From Trichopria drosophilae (taxonomy: Eukaryota > Arthropoda > Insecta > Hymenoptera > Diapriidae): DNA of 64,000 bases. This document shows positions 12,721 through 24,425 of this stretch, in pieces. The DNA is taken from positions 100,129,001 to 100,193,000 of the forward strand of contig CM059584.1 of assembly GCA_030407085.1 (NCBI GenBank), written 5' to 3'. The position numbers and the translations under genes were made by a program. A model generated the notes under the pieces. That model made no database searches and was not told where the DNA came from. It saw nothing but the letters and a program-made list of their open reading frames with translations. Every line of letters starts with the position of its first letter. Positions within the stretch are counted from its first letter, which is position 1.

Positions 12721-15700
12721 AAAAATTGAGTTTCATCGAAGCCCCTGCATGCGGGCAACACGTCGCGTTTACATGCAACGACAATTTCCAAACGGCTAAC
12801 TCACCGTTCAATCAAGTGCGTCTTGAAAATGAAGGTTCTTTCCGTAGTTGAAAATGACTTTGCTGAAGAAGTTGTTTAGTCGATGAGATTGAATGGCTTT
12901 GCGCAATCTGTAAAATATTTATTCGTTATCACGCCGAGACGGTACGTCAACTACGATTTTCTTGGGTTGCCGTTAATCGATTTTTAGATGCACGTTCCAG
13001 ACGAGTAATTGAAAAACCGTTTTATCAATCGCGATCTTATCGACATTGGAGAGCTAAAAAATATTTTGCTTCGATAAACGTCGGAAATGTAAATCATTAA
13101 ACGATTATATCGGATAGTGATATTGATTTCTATTTGAAATTGATTCAGTATCTAAATAGTTTATTTACTTATTTGTCATTCTAAATTACGTCGTTTAGTG
13201 CTGCAAATAAATGCAAATGTTATCCTACTTTGCATATAGTAGGTGCGAAATACTTTTCTTAAGCTAAAATCGTAAGGTAAACGGTAATAGTTAGAATAGT
13301 AATTTTTAAACCGATGTATTAGGACATATTAAATAAATTTAAAAAATAATTTTTGTACCATAAAAAATCACATCATCCACGAAACTATCGACCTCTTCTT
13401 TATAGTTAACCGTTTTACGTGATTTTAACTTTTCTATATTTTTAAACTACAATTGTTACCTTCCATCGCCATCCCAATGGTATCATAAAGATATGTGAGA
13501 AATTATAATGCAAATATTATTTAATGAGACGATGTTAATAATTTTTATCATAGACAAAGAGAAAAAGGGTTAATGGAACTATTATAGAAAGGAACAAAAG
13601 GTTGTAGAATGAAATATCAATAATAGGAGAATTAACAAGATAAAATATTATTAGTGGTCGCATGTTCCTTTTACAATTCGGAATATTTGTTATTTTGGTT
13701 TAATCCATTTTCTGACATACATTTTACCAAGGTAAGGGTCAGTCCAATATGGACCACCTCCTATTATTCCTCTCAATAATGGCCTTTTCCGTCAACTACT
13801 GTTCCACCGCAATGTTTTCCTCGGATCAGCTAACGACATATTCTCATTCGGCTAATAGTGCGAAGAAGTATGTGTGTGTGGGGGGGGGGGGGGGTTAAGA
13901 GGGACTAGCTTAATATTGGGTGGGTTTAATGTATATTTAAGGAATAGAAAATAGACGGAATAATACTACTGTCCTATTTACTACGCGAAGAGTTAATTTT
14001 ACCTTTTTTTGTAATCTCTGATCATTATTTTTCTTTGTGTATACTTATGTGGATTCATAAAAAGCGTACGAAATATGTGTCCGATATAAACATACATATT
14101 TTAGACTATATACAGTCTGTACTATATACTGTAAGTATGCAGAATCGGGTAAAATATGGTGGTTCAAAAATTATAATAATGTTTTTCATTAAGAACCACT
14201 TCAATACAGTGAACTTCTAAATATTTGATGCAAATTTTCAGTGGCAGATTTCCGAACATTTTTTTGGTAACTGAAAACGGCAGCGAAACCAATTCCAAAA
14301 TTAAAAATGACCCATTCAAATTGTTTGGTATCAAGAAGTTAACTCTTATAATATCAATCGATTTCAAACAAAAAAAGTTTTTCAAGGTTCCCGATTACGA
14401 AAACTAAGATAGAATTGTACAACTCAAAATAACTGATACAGATATCAAGATGACACCTCATTGCCAATTCGAATTAAAAAAATGTATGTTTTCCAAGCAG
14501 CTTATAATTATATAGAATCAGAATTTAAAGAAATTAATTCTTTGTTTGTTGACTGGAAATTCATAGCTCCTGTATTATTAACAAAAATAAAAGAGAAAAT
14601 TTGTAAATATTAAAGTCTAAACATAACTTCGAGTTTAAATGAATATTTATTTGACGCATTTTTACGGTTTTATTTTAAAGTTAGAAACACTAAGGTTAGT
14701 TTTTGCAATTTAGAATGATATGTATTTTTTGAAAAAAAAATTATTTTAATGTAATTAATAATTGTGACGATGGTCCTTTTGTACTAATATTATCCACCTG
14801 CATTTGTTATTTTTTTAATGAGAAAAAAGCTGGACAATATAAAACGTAAAAAATGTTGAATCAAAATTTTTCTTATTCAGCATTCTGCACATGACTTTAT
14901 TATAAAATCATTGGAAAAAATACATATTAGGGTTCGGATTGCATTAACTTACATGTCATAATTTACATAGATGCCAAAATTATACCACGTGAATTTAACC
15001 GAAATATTCTGAAGTTAAGGATGTCAGAAACGTGTTACAATTATTATTGCGAATACCTACAGAAGATTAGTTGAGCATTTTCTGAAACATTTTTAAGAAA
15101 TGCTTGATTAAAGTATTTATTCTACGATTTTTTGATAAAAATCCCTCAAACTTTTATAGATGTTCAGTAATATTCGTCAAAATACTACTTAACTATTCCA
15201 TATATATGGTTAAAGCAAAATATGCATCTAAATAAATGTCGGTATTCTGAATGAAAATATAATATCAGATCATCTTAATACACAAGGTTCTCTAACAAAC
15301 GCACATGACTACTAAAAGCTCTCAAATTATGTGTGTCATATCAGAGTACCATGATAATTATTACAATGACGGTCATGTACTTTGCTGCCAAATATTTAGC
15401 CTTATTTGGCCAGCTCCCTCTACGGCTGAATATTATTTTAAAATAAATCATTAGAAACGCAAGAATGTTTTAACATAATTGTTGTTAACATTATGTTATT
15501 TTAATCTAATAATTATACGAATAATATTTGCATACTTCGAAAGTTTACAGAACGTTTAAAATAAATTAATTGATTTTGTCCGGATGATAAAACTAGAGAA
15601 CAACGATCCTGCACAGTTTCGTAAAATATATCACTAACAGGAAATTCGGAAAAGATTTAATTTACTGTTATCGAGGAATTCGTATATTGTTTTAAGTAAT

Positions 15701-16900
15701 GAAATTCCAGTATCACGATCAATTGACTTTGAACACATCGCGAAAATGTCAACCTTTGTTGGAAGATAACAGATTTCAATGTCAACCAAGCGCTTTTCAA
15801 TAAAGCCACTTCATCAATGACCTAGTCTCTCTACTCTGGAAATTTTAGCGAACATGCAGAACGTTCAATGTTTAATCCTCTTTGGAAGTGTCAAGGCGAG
15901 AAAATCTGCATAATTACTGCAACGCGAGATGCATATGAAGTAATCCGTACACATATTAATCAATAACGCGAATAATCAGTAAGTAAAAAGATAAAAATAC
16001 TTAAATATTTTTAACCAGGCGTAAAGAAAGGCATAGACAAATAAATATAGATTCAGACTACATCTATTCTTTTTAATATTTTTTAATATAATTGAATTGT
16101 ATTCGAGTTAAATTTGAAATGATTCATGTTATAATAATTTTAGATATATGGATATAAACACAAATGTTAAGAATTAAATACCAGCATTAGTTATTAAACA
16201 ATAACATAAGTCACTATATTTATAAAAATTCATTTGCCATTATATTTTTGTTTACCTTTAGATTAATATAATTTTGAAATCGCAGGGTAATGAAGTTAGT
16301 GTACAACCGCCATAATTAGAAGTTATCGTTAGAAACTTACGAGGGACTTATCTGGTTTCGCTGCACTCACGGAGTTTCGTGTACAGCGTAATATCTCAGA
16401 ATAGTTTGTAACAGTGATTTAATAAATAGTTTCAAAATTGATAATGCAAATGGTTTTCCGTAGAAATGAGAATACCTCGTAATTTTGATGTGTGCTTGTA
16501 TATGTCGAATAAATTAATAAATAACTCACCATATTATGATGTACAAATATTGATAAGAAAAATTAAGTAATTCATATTGTACACAGCGTTTATTAAAAAT
16601 ATATTCGTCAGTTAATTATTATAACAATTATAATTTTTCAGATATCATGCAATTTAACCCGTTACGGAATGGTGGTATAGAATCTATACCACCTATTTCC
16701 TCACCTTTTTTTTCGTTTTTAAGTAAAAATTTTATAAATAGTTTTTGTTTTGTTATTTTAATAACGTAACCCTTCAAAGAATCTAAAATTATGTGCAATT
16801 AGTCTATATTTGCTGCAAATTTGTTGATATAAATAAATAAATTTTGAAAAATAACAATTTTTTCAAAAAAAAAGCTTAGTAGGAAAAGTATTTAACGTAT
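12721..16900. other. Mostly AT-rich sequence without recognisable genes; G15 run
   Basis: About 12721-13080 is GC-richer than its surroundings, with several CpGs, and could be a promoter or 5' exon region on the minus strand, but nothing assembles. A (TG)n tract runs straight into fifteen consecutive G at 13880-13894. Elsewhere there are only short random ORFs, including mutually antisense ones at 14164-14407. Confidence 0.4.
13880..13894. repeat. G15 homopolymer following a TG tract
   Basis: Fifteen consecutive G after (TG)5. The run is capable of quadruplex formation and is prone to length error in sequencing. Confidence 0.9.
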
Positions 16901-16914
16901 TTTTGCAACCTATG

Positions 16915-17715
16915 GTATATTAGGGTTTTCAGGGTCGCAAATTACGAATCCGGCCTCAGATTTTAAAAATTCAAGATGGCGTTTCCAATATAGCGGACCA
17001 AATTCAGAAAAAGTAACTTGATCAAGCTGAAAATGGGTACTCGGGGTTTTTTCGGGTCGCTGATCACGAATCCAGCCTCAGATATTGTAAATTTAAAATT
17101 GCCGATTTAATATGGCGGATCAAATTTAGAAAAAGTTAGTTGATCAAGCTGAAACTGGATACTTGGGGGTTTTTAGGTTTATATGTAATAGCTGCATATA
17201 AAATAACTACCTCAAAAGGAAGGAAACGTCAATCCATAGTTGTCTGTTACCAAAAGCCTCGGGTTCCGCTGGAAAAAAGGAGCTCTCAGTCTTCTCATAT
17301 GCCGATACATACCGGACAGTGATGATTTGCCGAAAAAAATACAAAAAAAGAAAAAAATAATAAAAAACACCAAAAAAAAATGGTGACAGAAGCCGCCACG
17401 TCCTCGTTCGTGTCTCTGGTTTCGGCTGAATGCGGTATTTACGCACCGGATCTTCTAATCTTTTTACCAGAATCATCATCGATTTCATGAATTTAGATAT
17501 CAAAGTTATTATCGCTATTTTGAATTTACAATATCTGAAGCTGGATTAGCGATCCCTAAAAACCCCCGAGTACCCAGTTTCATGTTGATCAAGTGATGTT
17601 TTCTGAATTTAGTCCGCCATATTGGATCCGCTATCTTGAATTTTGAAAATGTGAGTCCGGATTCGTGATCAGCAATCCAGAAAATCCGTGAGTAACCGGT
17701 TTCAGCTGTTTTCCG
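16915..17715. mobile_element. Foldback-type element A made of ~120-bp units in inverted arrays
   Basis: On the left, roughly two and a half direct copies of a ~120-bp unit (starts near 16923, 17043 and 17165). Each unit contains GGGTCGC, CACGAATCC and CCTCAGAT-type blocks, then an AATTCAAGATGGCG-like block and a TTGATCAAGCTGAAA-like block. On the right (about 17510-17710) the same unit occurs inverted, for example TTGATCAAG, GCCATATTGGATCC and TCGTGATCAGC. The middle holds an A-rich tract (17330-17380). Inverted terminal arrays of short tandem units around a unique core are the defining layout of foldback elements. A relative with the same plan lies at 36250-37290. Confidence 0.6.
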
Positions 17716-18989
17716 CGAAGAGAAAAATGTATACTTCAAAAGGTTAACAGGCCTGTGCTTACCTAATAGCAAATAAGAAAGTTCTTCTTAAAATATTATA
17801 CGTCTAATATTATCTAAGTGGTTTAATGTATTAATAGGCGAAATTTTTCTATCGCTTCCCATTTTTGAGGAAAGTGAGGTTAAATGTGTCAAAATGCTAT
17901 ATTTGATTTATTTTATTACAAAACAACTAACCATACTATTCTCGAAAATGGGACGTGATAGGAAAATTGTGTAATCCCCATATTTTTCAGCATGAAAAAT
18001 ACGTTTGGAGATGATACTGCGATTGTAAAAGGAACAATTGAGAGAATTCTTTAAAGAAATGGATGTCACAAAATGTAATGGAGTAGTTTGTGTAGTTTTA
18101 TGTGATGGAGAATATTAGTTGAAGGGAATATTCAGGAAAATGAAAAAAGAATATACAAGACCTGAAGGGAGTCGATGGATTACTGGTTTGGTACTGTCCT
18201 ACTTTTTAGAAACTTGTGTGACTGATTTTGTGTCAAGTTTCTATTGAATGATGTTCGCAGCACAATGTCGCCAGAAGGATATTGTGCTTCCTAATCATTA
18301 CTAATTATTCCCCTCACCAGCTGAAACTCGATTCCTATCACCTTGTTTGCAAATTGACGTCACCGGGCGGCAAAATTTTGTCCCATCTTTATCAGTCTGG
18401 GCAGCAATCGGGCACTTTCCGCCCTCTTTGCCGGGCGGAAAGATGTACTTTTCGTGCTGGAGTGACAAAAACAGTGTTCTGTATAGAAATATGGTTACAG
18501 AATGAGCTTCTAAATAATGGATAAAGGGTTCAAAAGTAGCAAAAACGGTATATACTGAACAGTGAGGATAGTAAAGCATGGCGTGTGACATGAAATGTTA
18601 TACATATGATAAAATGGATACAATTTAAGAATAATTAGAAATTAAAATAGTAGACGAAGAGGAAACGAGATAGGACTTAGTTTCCATATCATTATTCCCT
18701 CGACGTCCTCCACGTCTTTGAAAATATTAACATAAACAAACTACTATAAAACCTCGTCCGACTTTTATGTATGAGTGCGTATTGGGGATTTTTATGTAGG
18801 GTATTATGGTAACGGGGATTGTGATAGTGGGAATAGTAACAGTAGAAATTTCACGTCATTCAAGATATGTATATTCTTATAAACTGAACATAAAGCACAA
18901 AGGGCATACAAGGACCGACGTTCAATAATTACTCCGTAGACGATCAATGGATGTCGAACACAACTGGCTGAGGATCTCGAGCAGAAATT

Positions 18990-19070
18990 TGTTCAGGCCC
19001 TGATCAGGGTGCAACACTTTTGGTCAGGCCCTGATCAGGACCCTAATAAATTTCTACTCTGGATATCTCA
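18990..19070. repeat. ~75-bp hairpin with duplicated CAGGCCCTGATCAGG core
   Basis: The segment reads as an imperfect inverted repeat: AGCAGAAATTT on the left pairs with AAATTTCTACT on the right. In between, the self-complementary CAGGCCCTGATCAGG occurs twice, separated by a short spacer, near 19000 and 19034. It is GC-rich within AT-rich DNA. It could be a very short hairpin element or a transposon terminus. No second copy was found in the window. Confidence 0.55.
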
Positions 19071-19524
19071 CGTAGTCGACATTATGTTCAAATGTTCACA
19101 TTTGTCAACCTATTACTATCATTCAGACAGTACTAGTGTTGAAAAATAAGTCCATTTAAACCGATTTCATCCTTCAAGAATGGTTTAATATTCTCAAACC
19201 AGTGTGGATAAAAAAGTCTATCTCGTCCGGACTTCGAAGCGAATGCGTACTATAGATATCGCTTTACTTTCTAGGGTCAGAAAGCATTACCAACGGCAGT
19301 AATGAAATATACCACCTGGAGAAAAATAACGTAAGTTACACGAGAGGAATGCGCATCAACACTATACGCAAACCCCTCGCTTGGTGAACTCGCACTATTT
19401 CCTCTTTTGCAGCATAATATACTGTTTTTCGCCTATATATTTGTCTCCATGCGACAAGAAAAACTTCTAAAAAATAAGGATTCCCTATATGTTTTGTTTT
19501 AAACACTTTAATTCAAAACACAAA

Positions 19525-19800
19525 CCAGTGGTGTCGTGGTGCCTCGCTAGCTTCGCTCGCTCAGAAACTTCGACCCTGAGATGAGTTTGTTATTCCTTAA
19601 TATTCGTTCGTTTACTGACATCTTTTAATTAGAATATAAAACGAGTTCGTATTGTACCTATTTGAGTGAAAATTTGCGCTTATGAGAAAATTCCCTATGT
19701 AACTTAGGTAGGAAAAAAAGGGAGTGGAGGAGGGGGTTCCTTAAATGTTTATAAAGTGAAAATGTGTATTTTCAAAACTTCCACCCTCACCATATGTCAG
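19525..19800 (-). repeat. Dispersed repeat copy B, inverted relative to 8.3-8.6 kb
   Basis: It contains the same ordered blocks as the copy at 8305-8560, reverse-complemented: GTGGTGCCTCGC, the GCTTCGCTCGCTCAG core, AAACTTCGACCC, TATTCCTTAATA and CATTTTCAAAACTT equivalents. A further GC-rich tract just beyond (19850-19905, CGCCCTAGGGCGAAACC) may belong to the same unit. Confidence 0.6.
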
Positions 19801-19905
19801 CCGACGTATTAATAAATAACATTTTTAACACTCCGGACGCGATGCACGATTTCGCGCCCTAGGGCGAAACCTTCGGGCTCGAATTATCGAGACTCACGCC
19901 CTTCG

Positions 19906-21395
19906 TAATAAAAAATATTGTTTCAGTTGTTTCACTATCGACTTAGTTATAGTTAATTAATAATAGGCATCTATTTGTGTTTACAGGTTAAATAATCAAG
20001 AGCAATAGATGTTATAAAAACGTAAACACATTAATTTAGACAAGTGCATGTACAAAATATTTGTATTGTTTATTTACAGTTTTGTGCATTTATTATACTT
20101 TTTTAAACATTCAACGTTAGTAATTTGTTTGAATTAAATATAAAATAACAAACATTAATATAATTTCATGATAGATCCCGTATATGCAAACATTCACAAC
20201 TGGAGATTTTTTTTGTCATTTATCAGTTCATTTAAACAACCAAAAGATTTTTAGGAAGAATTAAGTTTAATTTTCGTTATCTAGTTTAGTTAGTGTCTTT
20301 GAAAAATACCTTAATTACATAGAACTGAAAAGTCATTAACGTTAGGTACATCACGCCTTCGGAACCACCCCAGCCACGTATACACCGCGCCAGGGGCGGA
20401 AACGAAACTTTCAGCAGTTTCATCATTCAGCGGCACATTTTGATAAGACGCTCTCCCAGAGATCCTCGCAAAGTGCCAAGAGCAAAAGTACAAAAAAAGG
20501 AAATCGTAAAAAACGAACCTCTTAGAACACGTACTTGTGTCTACTTCGCCGCTTCTCGGATGCCGTACTTCAAAGGAAAAGGCTAAACGCACCTCGCGGT
20601 AAATTAGAAAAGTTTAAGGTTTCGCGATTACCATGGCGTTTACGTGATTAGCGCTGGTGATCCCCCGCGTCTCCACGGAAACGTAAAGAAATGGGGTGGC
20701 CGACGACGAGGTAGCGGTTGAGTAGAATTTACGCATACATAGCCTACCCTACCTGCTTTTAACGTTGAGTCCACCTCCCCGATAGGGGCGCAACGGTCGG
20801 CAAAAACGAGAGAGAGAGACGATCGAGAAATTAGCATTTAAAGCAGTTCTCCACGAATATTAGAGTGGCATTTATGCGGTACTTGTCGGCTCAACAGCGT
20901 AACACGAAAGAGCTTTTTCGATGTCATTCTCTAATATCGCCGCAACTGGTGTCGCTGAAATTCCAGGACGTACAAGGATTTATCAAGGAGGCAAATCATG
21001 ATGAAACCTTCAATAACATTTTTGTATTTTCTTCTTCAGAGAAAATATAGAAAAATAATTATAGGTTTATTATTTTAGTACGTTTTATGTCAGTAATATA
21101 TTTTACTACTAACTTGTGGAATGTGAGATATGTTAACTACTGCAATACTTTGAAGAATATTATATTTTAAAATATTTGTTCAAGATTTTAAACTGTAGTA
21201 AGCAACACCATTACTTATGGCGATCTTTGGTGCGATCAACAGTCATTTGGTATATGCCGAAATATTTGTGTGCGTATTTTTTAGCTAAATTGCACGTGTC
21301 CATCACTAAACCAATTCCTTAAGAGTCATATTCGATATTGTTTTCTTTTAGTTTGTGCACGTTATTTTTATTACTTCTCAATATGAGTATCAATT
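19906..21395. other. No recognisable gene; GC-richer island at about 20330-20860
   Basis: The 20330-20860 stretch is clearly richer in G+C and CpG than the flanks and carries ORFs on both strands, none of them recognisable. It may be a promoter or first-exon region of an unassembled gene, or old repeat DNA. Confidence 0.35.
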
Positions 21396-21716
21396 GCATT
21401 AGATGTTAAACTGCCATACTTTGGAAATTTCTAAACCTTTCAAACACCTTTCGTCGTAATCGCTCGGATTTTCGAATGTTTAGACCTTGTCGAAACATTT
21501 ATAATCTCAACTAGTAATGAAATTACCAACGAAAAACGGTAATAGAAAAAAGAAAAGATCAAAATTATATTCAATAACTATAAAGTTGATACAATTTCGA
21601 TTTGACAAATACTTGGAATAGACTGGTATATGAATATGATTTGTTAGCATGCAATTTTAATAAAATCTAAAGAAAGAAAAAGGCAATTATATAAAAAAAT
21701 ATATGAAAACAAAAAA

Positions 21717-21798
<82 letters not shown>

Positions 21799-22364
21799 AC
21801 ATTTTTTGCATGTCTATATAATGGTATATTATGAAACTAGTGAATAAAAGTTCATTCTTCGAATGTGAAGGGTTGCGGTCCAAGCCGAAGGCGAGGGTCG
21901 TAATCACATTCGCAGAATAAACATTTACGCACATGTTTCATACGATATTTTATGTCACTTGAGTGCGTAAAATGCGACCGAAAAATGTCAAAAGTGTGTA
22001 AAATAGCATTTTACGCATCGAATGGCATACAAATTTTTTTGGTTTTTCGTTTTCTTATATTTTGTTATATTAATTGCCTTTTTCTTTTTTTTTATATTTA
22101 TTATAATTGCATGCTAACAAATCATATTCATATACCAGTGTATTCCAAGTATCTGTAAATCGAAATTGTATTAACGTTATAGTTATTGAATATAATTTTT
22201 ATATTTTCTTTTTTCTATTACCTTTTTTTGCTGTTAATTTCATTACTAGTTGAGATTATAAATGTTTCGACAAGGCCTAAACGCTTGAGAATCCGAGCGA
22301 GTACGACAGAAGGTGTTTAAAATGTTTAGAAATTTCCAAATTGTGGCATTTTAACATCTAATGC
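21396..22364. mobile_element. Inverted-repeat (foldback/MITE-like) element with ~325-bp arms
   Basis: The left arm (21396-~21718) and right arm (~22035-22364) are reverse complements at about 85% identity. Matching blocks run throughout: GCATTAGATGTTAAA against TTTAACATCTAATGC at the outer ends, then GGAAATTTCTAAAC, GTCGAAACATTTATAATCTC, CTAGTAATGAAATTA and GATTTGTTAGCATGCAATT. The core holds a 78-bp AT microsatellite (21719-21796) and a GC-rich AATGTGA/TCACATT hairpin segment near 21860-21916. No transposase ORF is present, so it would be non-autonomous. No clear target duplication was seen. Confidence 0.8.
21719..21796. repeat. (AT)n microsatellite, 39 repeats
   Basis: An uninterrupted alternating AT tract inside the core of the inverted-repeat element, at the inner edge of its left arm. 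Its length is likely polymorphic, and it is a cruciform-prone site. Confidence 0.97.
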
Positions 22365-22789
22365 CACTTGGTAGGTTTAAGCCATTAATTATTTTATTTT
22401 AATTTTTAATCCACCTACGTTAAATCTATATTGTTAAGATATTTATTATTATTAAAGTATACTCATCAGAACCCTCTGGTTGCAATTGGCATTATAAAAG
22501 GAAGTTACTACATGGTTTTAAAACGTTATGGCTCAAAACGTATTTTTTAAATTAGCATAAATAAAAATTACATTCTTTTAAAGAAATTGGTATCTATAGT
22601 ATCTTAAGTCCTATTTTTTATCTGTACTCTTGATCATATTCGTATTCTTGGAATATTCCACATAAATTATGAACACGTAAAGCTAGCAACGACTAGAAAA
22701 TATATAAACTTGTGTGCGTAATGATATTTTAAAGAAAATACCTAATCAACCTATACTTATATTGTTTAGGGCGTGCCTTATATCACCAG

Positions 22790-23125
22790 TATCAGCTGCA
22801 TGAAAAAAATATAGCGAATTTCACCCTGGTTAGTCCCATTAAAAAATCAACCAGATTTGGCCCGATTAGAAACCTGAATCTGCATGGGTTCCTGGCGATT
22901 TATCCCAGCCGGGATCTGGTCAGATAGCCCATCTAGGTCCCCATGCAATCAAGAAAACCTGGTTTTCTCCCGATAATACCCCGGTCAGTGACCCCAACAC
23001 AAATATTTATGTGGCTGTAATTCAACTGGGGTGCATCCTGTAGCACCCGGTTAGATGACCCAGAAAAACCCCGTATGCAAGTAAGGATCCTGCTGGATTC
23101 CGACCTTTGCCCGAAAGTCTTGTTA
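22790..23125. repeat. Old GC-rich dispersed repeat, left part
   Basis: A CCGG/CCCGG-rich stretch with recurring short phrases such as GGTTAGTCCC, ACCCCGGTCAG, CACCCGGTTAGATG and CTGGATTCCGACC. Similar phrases reappear at 24275-24425. The two blocks flank the LINE insertion, so the LINE probably landed in or near an older repeat. No ORF is preserved, and it is too diverged for classification. Confidence 0.45.
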
Positions 23126-23438
23126 CCTTCATTACCGTTAGGGGTGAATGCGACAATGTTTTATGTTTATTATAGAAATGAGTTCTTATTTGGAACATAA
23201 GGAGCTTTACATTTCGACACGATATATTACTTTCAGCAAATTGCAGTTTTTGAGATATCTTATATAAAATTTTTACAATTCGTTGCGATTAACCGGAAAA
23301 ACCCTCTTGACAAAATAAAAACGAAGCGATTTTTGTTTCATTTTTTCTAATAGTCGGAATAGGAAGTGAATTACAAGCTACAGGCTATCGAATCAGAGGC
23401 TTAGAAGGAAGTTTTTTTCTCAACTTTATTCTTTCTAC

Positions 23439-24205
23439 ATAATAGTATATACGGATTCAAAACAAATCCATATGTGATGGAAATTCAAAATAAGTTCATT
23501 TTACATAAACTAGAGCACGCAAATAGATACATTAATTTTTTCTGGATTCCATCACGTATAGAAATAATTGCTAAATCGGCAACAGAAACATGCTATTCCG
23601 ATGAAGCAGTTAATTTACTGATCCCGTATACGGATTTTTACGGATATTACAAAAAAGGAGCCAAAGTTCAAACAATAAAAACTATAAAAGAACAAGGCCA
23701 TGTCAAAGGAAAAGAGTACTTTAAGAATTTTTGTATTGACAAATCGAAACCGTGGTTCGTGTCTAGAAATATGACCCGAGAAAGTATTGTAACCTTCAAC
23801 CGTGTTAGGGCTAACCATTATAACCTTGGTGCCTCTCTAGCGCGAACAGGAATCATAAATAATCCGAAGTGCCAATGTAACAATGATTGTCAAGATGCAA
23901 ATCACATAATATGGACCTGCCCCCTTTACAACGCTCAATGAAAAATACTAATTAAGAGACTAAGACCTACTAAAACCTTAAAACCTACAGCCTTAATTAT
24001 AAATTACCTTTAAGTTTAGAATCCGTCATTGTACAACCTACCAGTGGGGCTAGCTCGCTACTATGTAGGTTTTGTAAAATAATAACCTTAAGTTATAGGA
24101 AATCATATCACACTGTACTATATCTGAACGGTTGTAAATTTTTGTTATGCTGAATAGGCCACTAAACGGCTTCAAAAACTCAATAAGAAAAAATAATAGT
24201 ATATA
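23439..24205 (+). mobile_element. 5'-truncated LINE insertion with 13-bp target-site duplication
   Basis: The 13-base sequence ATAATAGTATATA occurs at 23439-23451 and again at 24193-24205, exactly bracketing a LINE 3' portion. The insert runs from the late RNase H region through the ORF end and a ~250-bp 3' untranslated region (which includes GGGGCTAGCTCGCTAC and GAATAGGCCACTAAACGGC), ending in AATAAGAAAAA. Truncation at the 5' end plus a short duplication is the signature of target-primed reverse transcription. The ORF is described separately. Confidence 0.85.
23453..23941 (+). pseudogene. RNase H / C-terminal zinc-knuckle region of an I/Jockey-type LINE ORF2
   Basis: Open from the first base of the insertion. 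The frame shows the end of an RNase H domain (INFFWIPSRIEI, the counterpart of the usual WIPSH block), then a conserved RVRANHYNLGASLARTGI segment and a cysteine/histidine motif CQCNNDCQDANHIIWTCPLY (CX1CX3CX6HX4C spacing), typical of the C-terminus of I, R1 and Jockey-group LINEs. The stop at 23939-23941 falls right after the zinc motif, earlier than usual. The same frame stays LINE-like beyond it, so this is probably a nonsense mutation. The usual aspartate/histidine residues of RNase H are not all preserved. It is a dead copy. Confidence 0.8.
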
Positions 24206-24274
24206 AAAAGGTTTCTCCTATTGCCTTCCAGTAATCATTAAAATTAATTATGAATTAGACTTAATTATGACCGC

Positions 24275-24425
24275 ATTTTAGCCCGGTCAGTATATGGATG
24301 GGGACCCTGGTTGGATCCCGGTCTTGGGAACTTCACAAACCCGATCGGATTTCGACCAGAAAGTCCGGAGAAACCGAAATATAAGCATGATAACCTCACT
24401 GGATTCTGGCCAAACCCCGGTTTAA
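24275..24425. repeat. Old GC-rich dispersed repeat, right part
   Basis: It carries phrases related to those at 22790-23125: ACCCTGGTTGGATCCCGG, ACCCGATCGGATTTCGACC and CACTGGATTCTGGCC. It lies just outside the right target duplication of the LINE. Confidence 0.4.
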
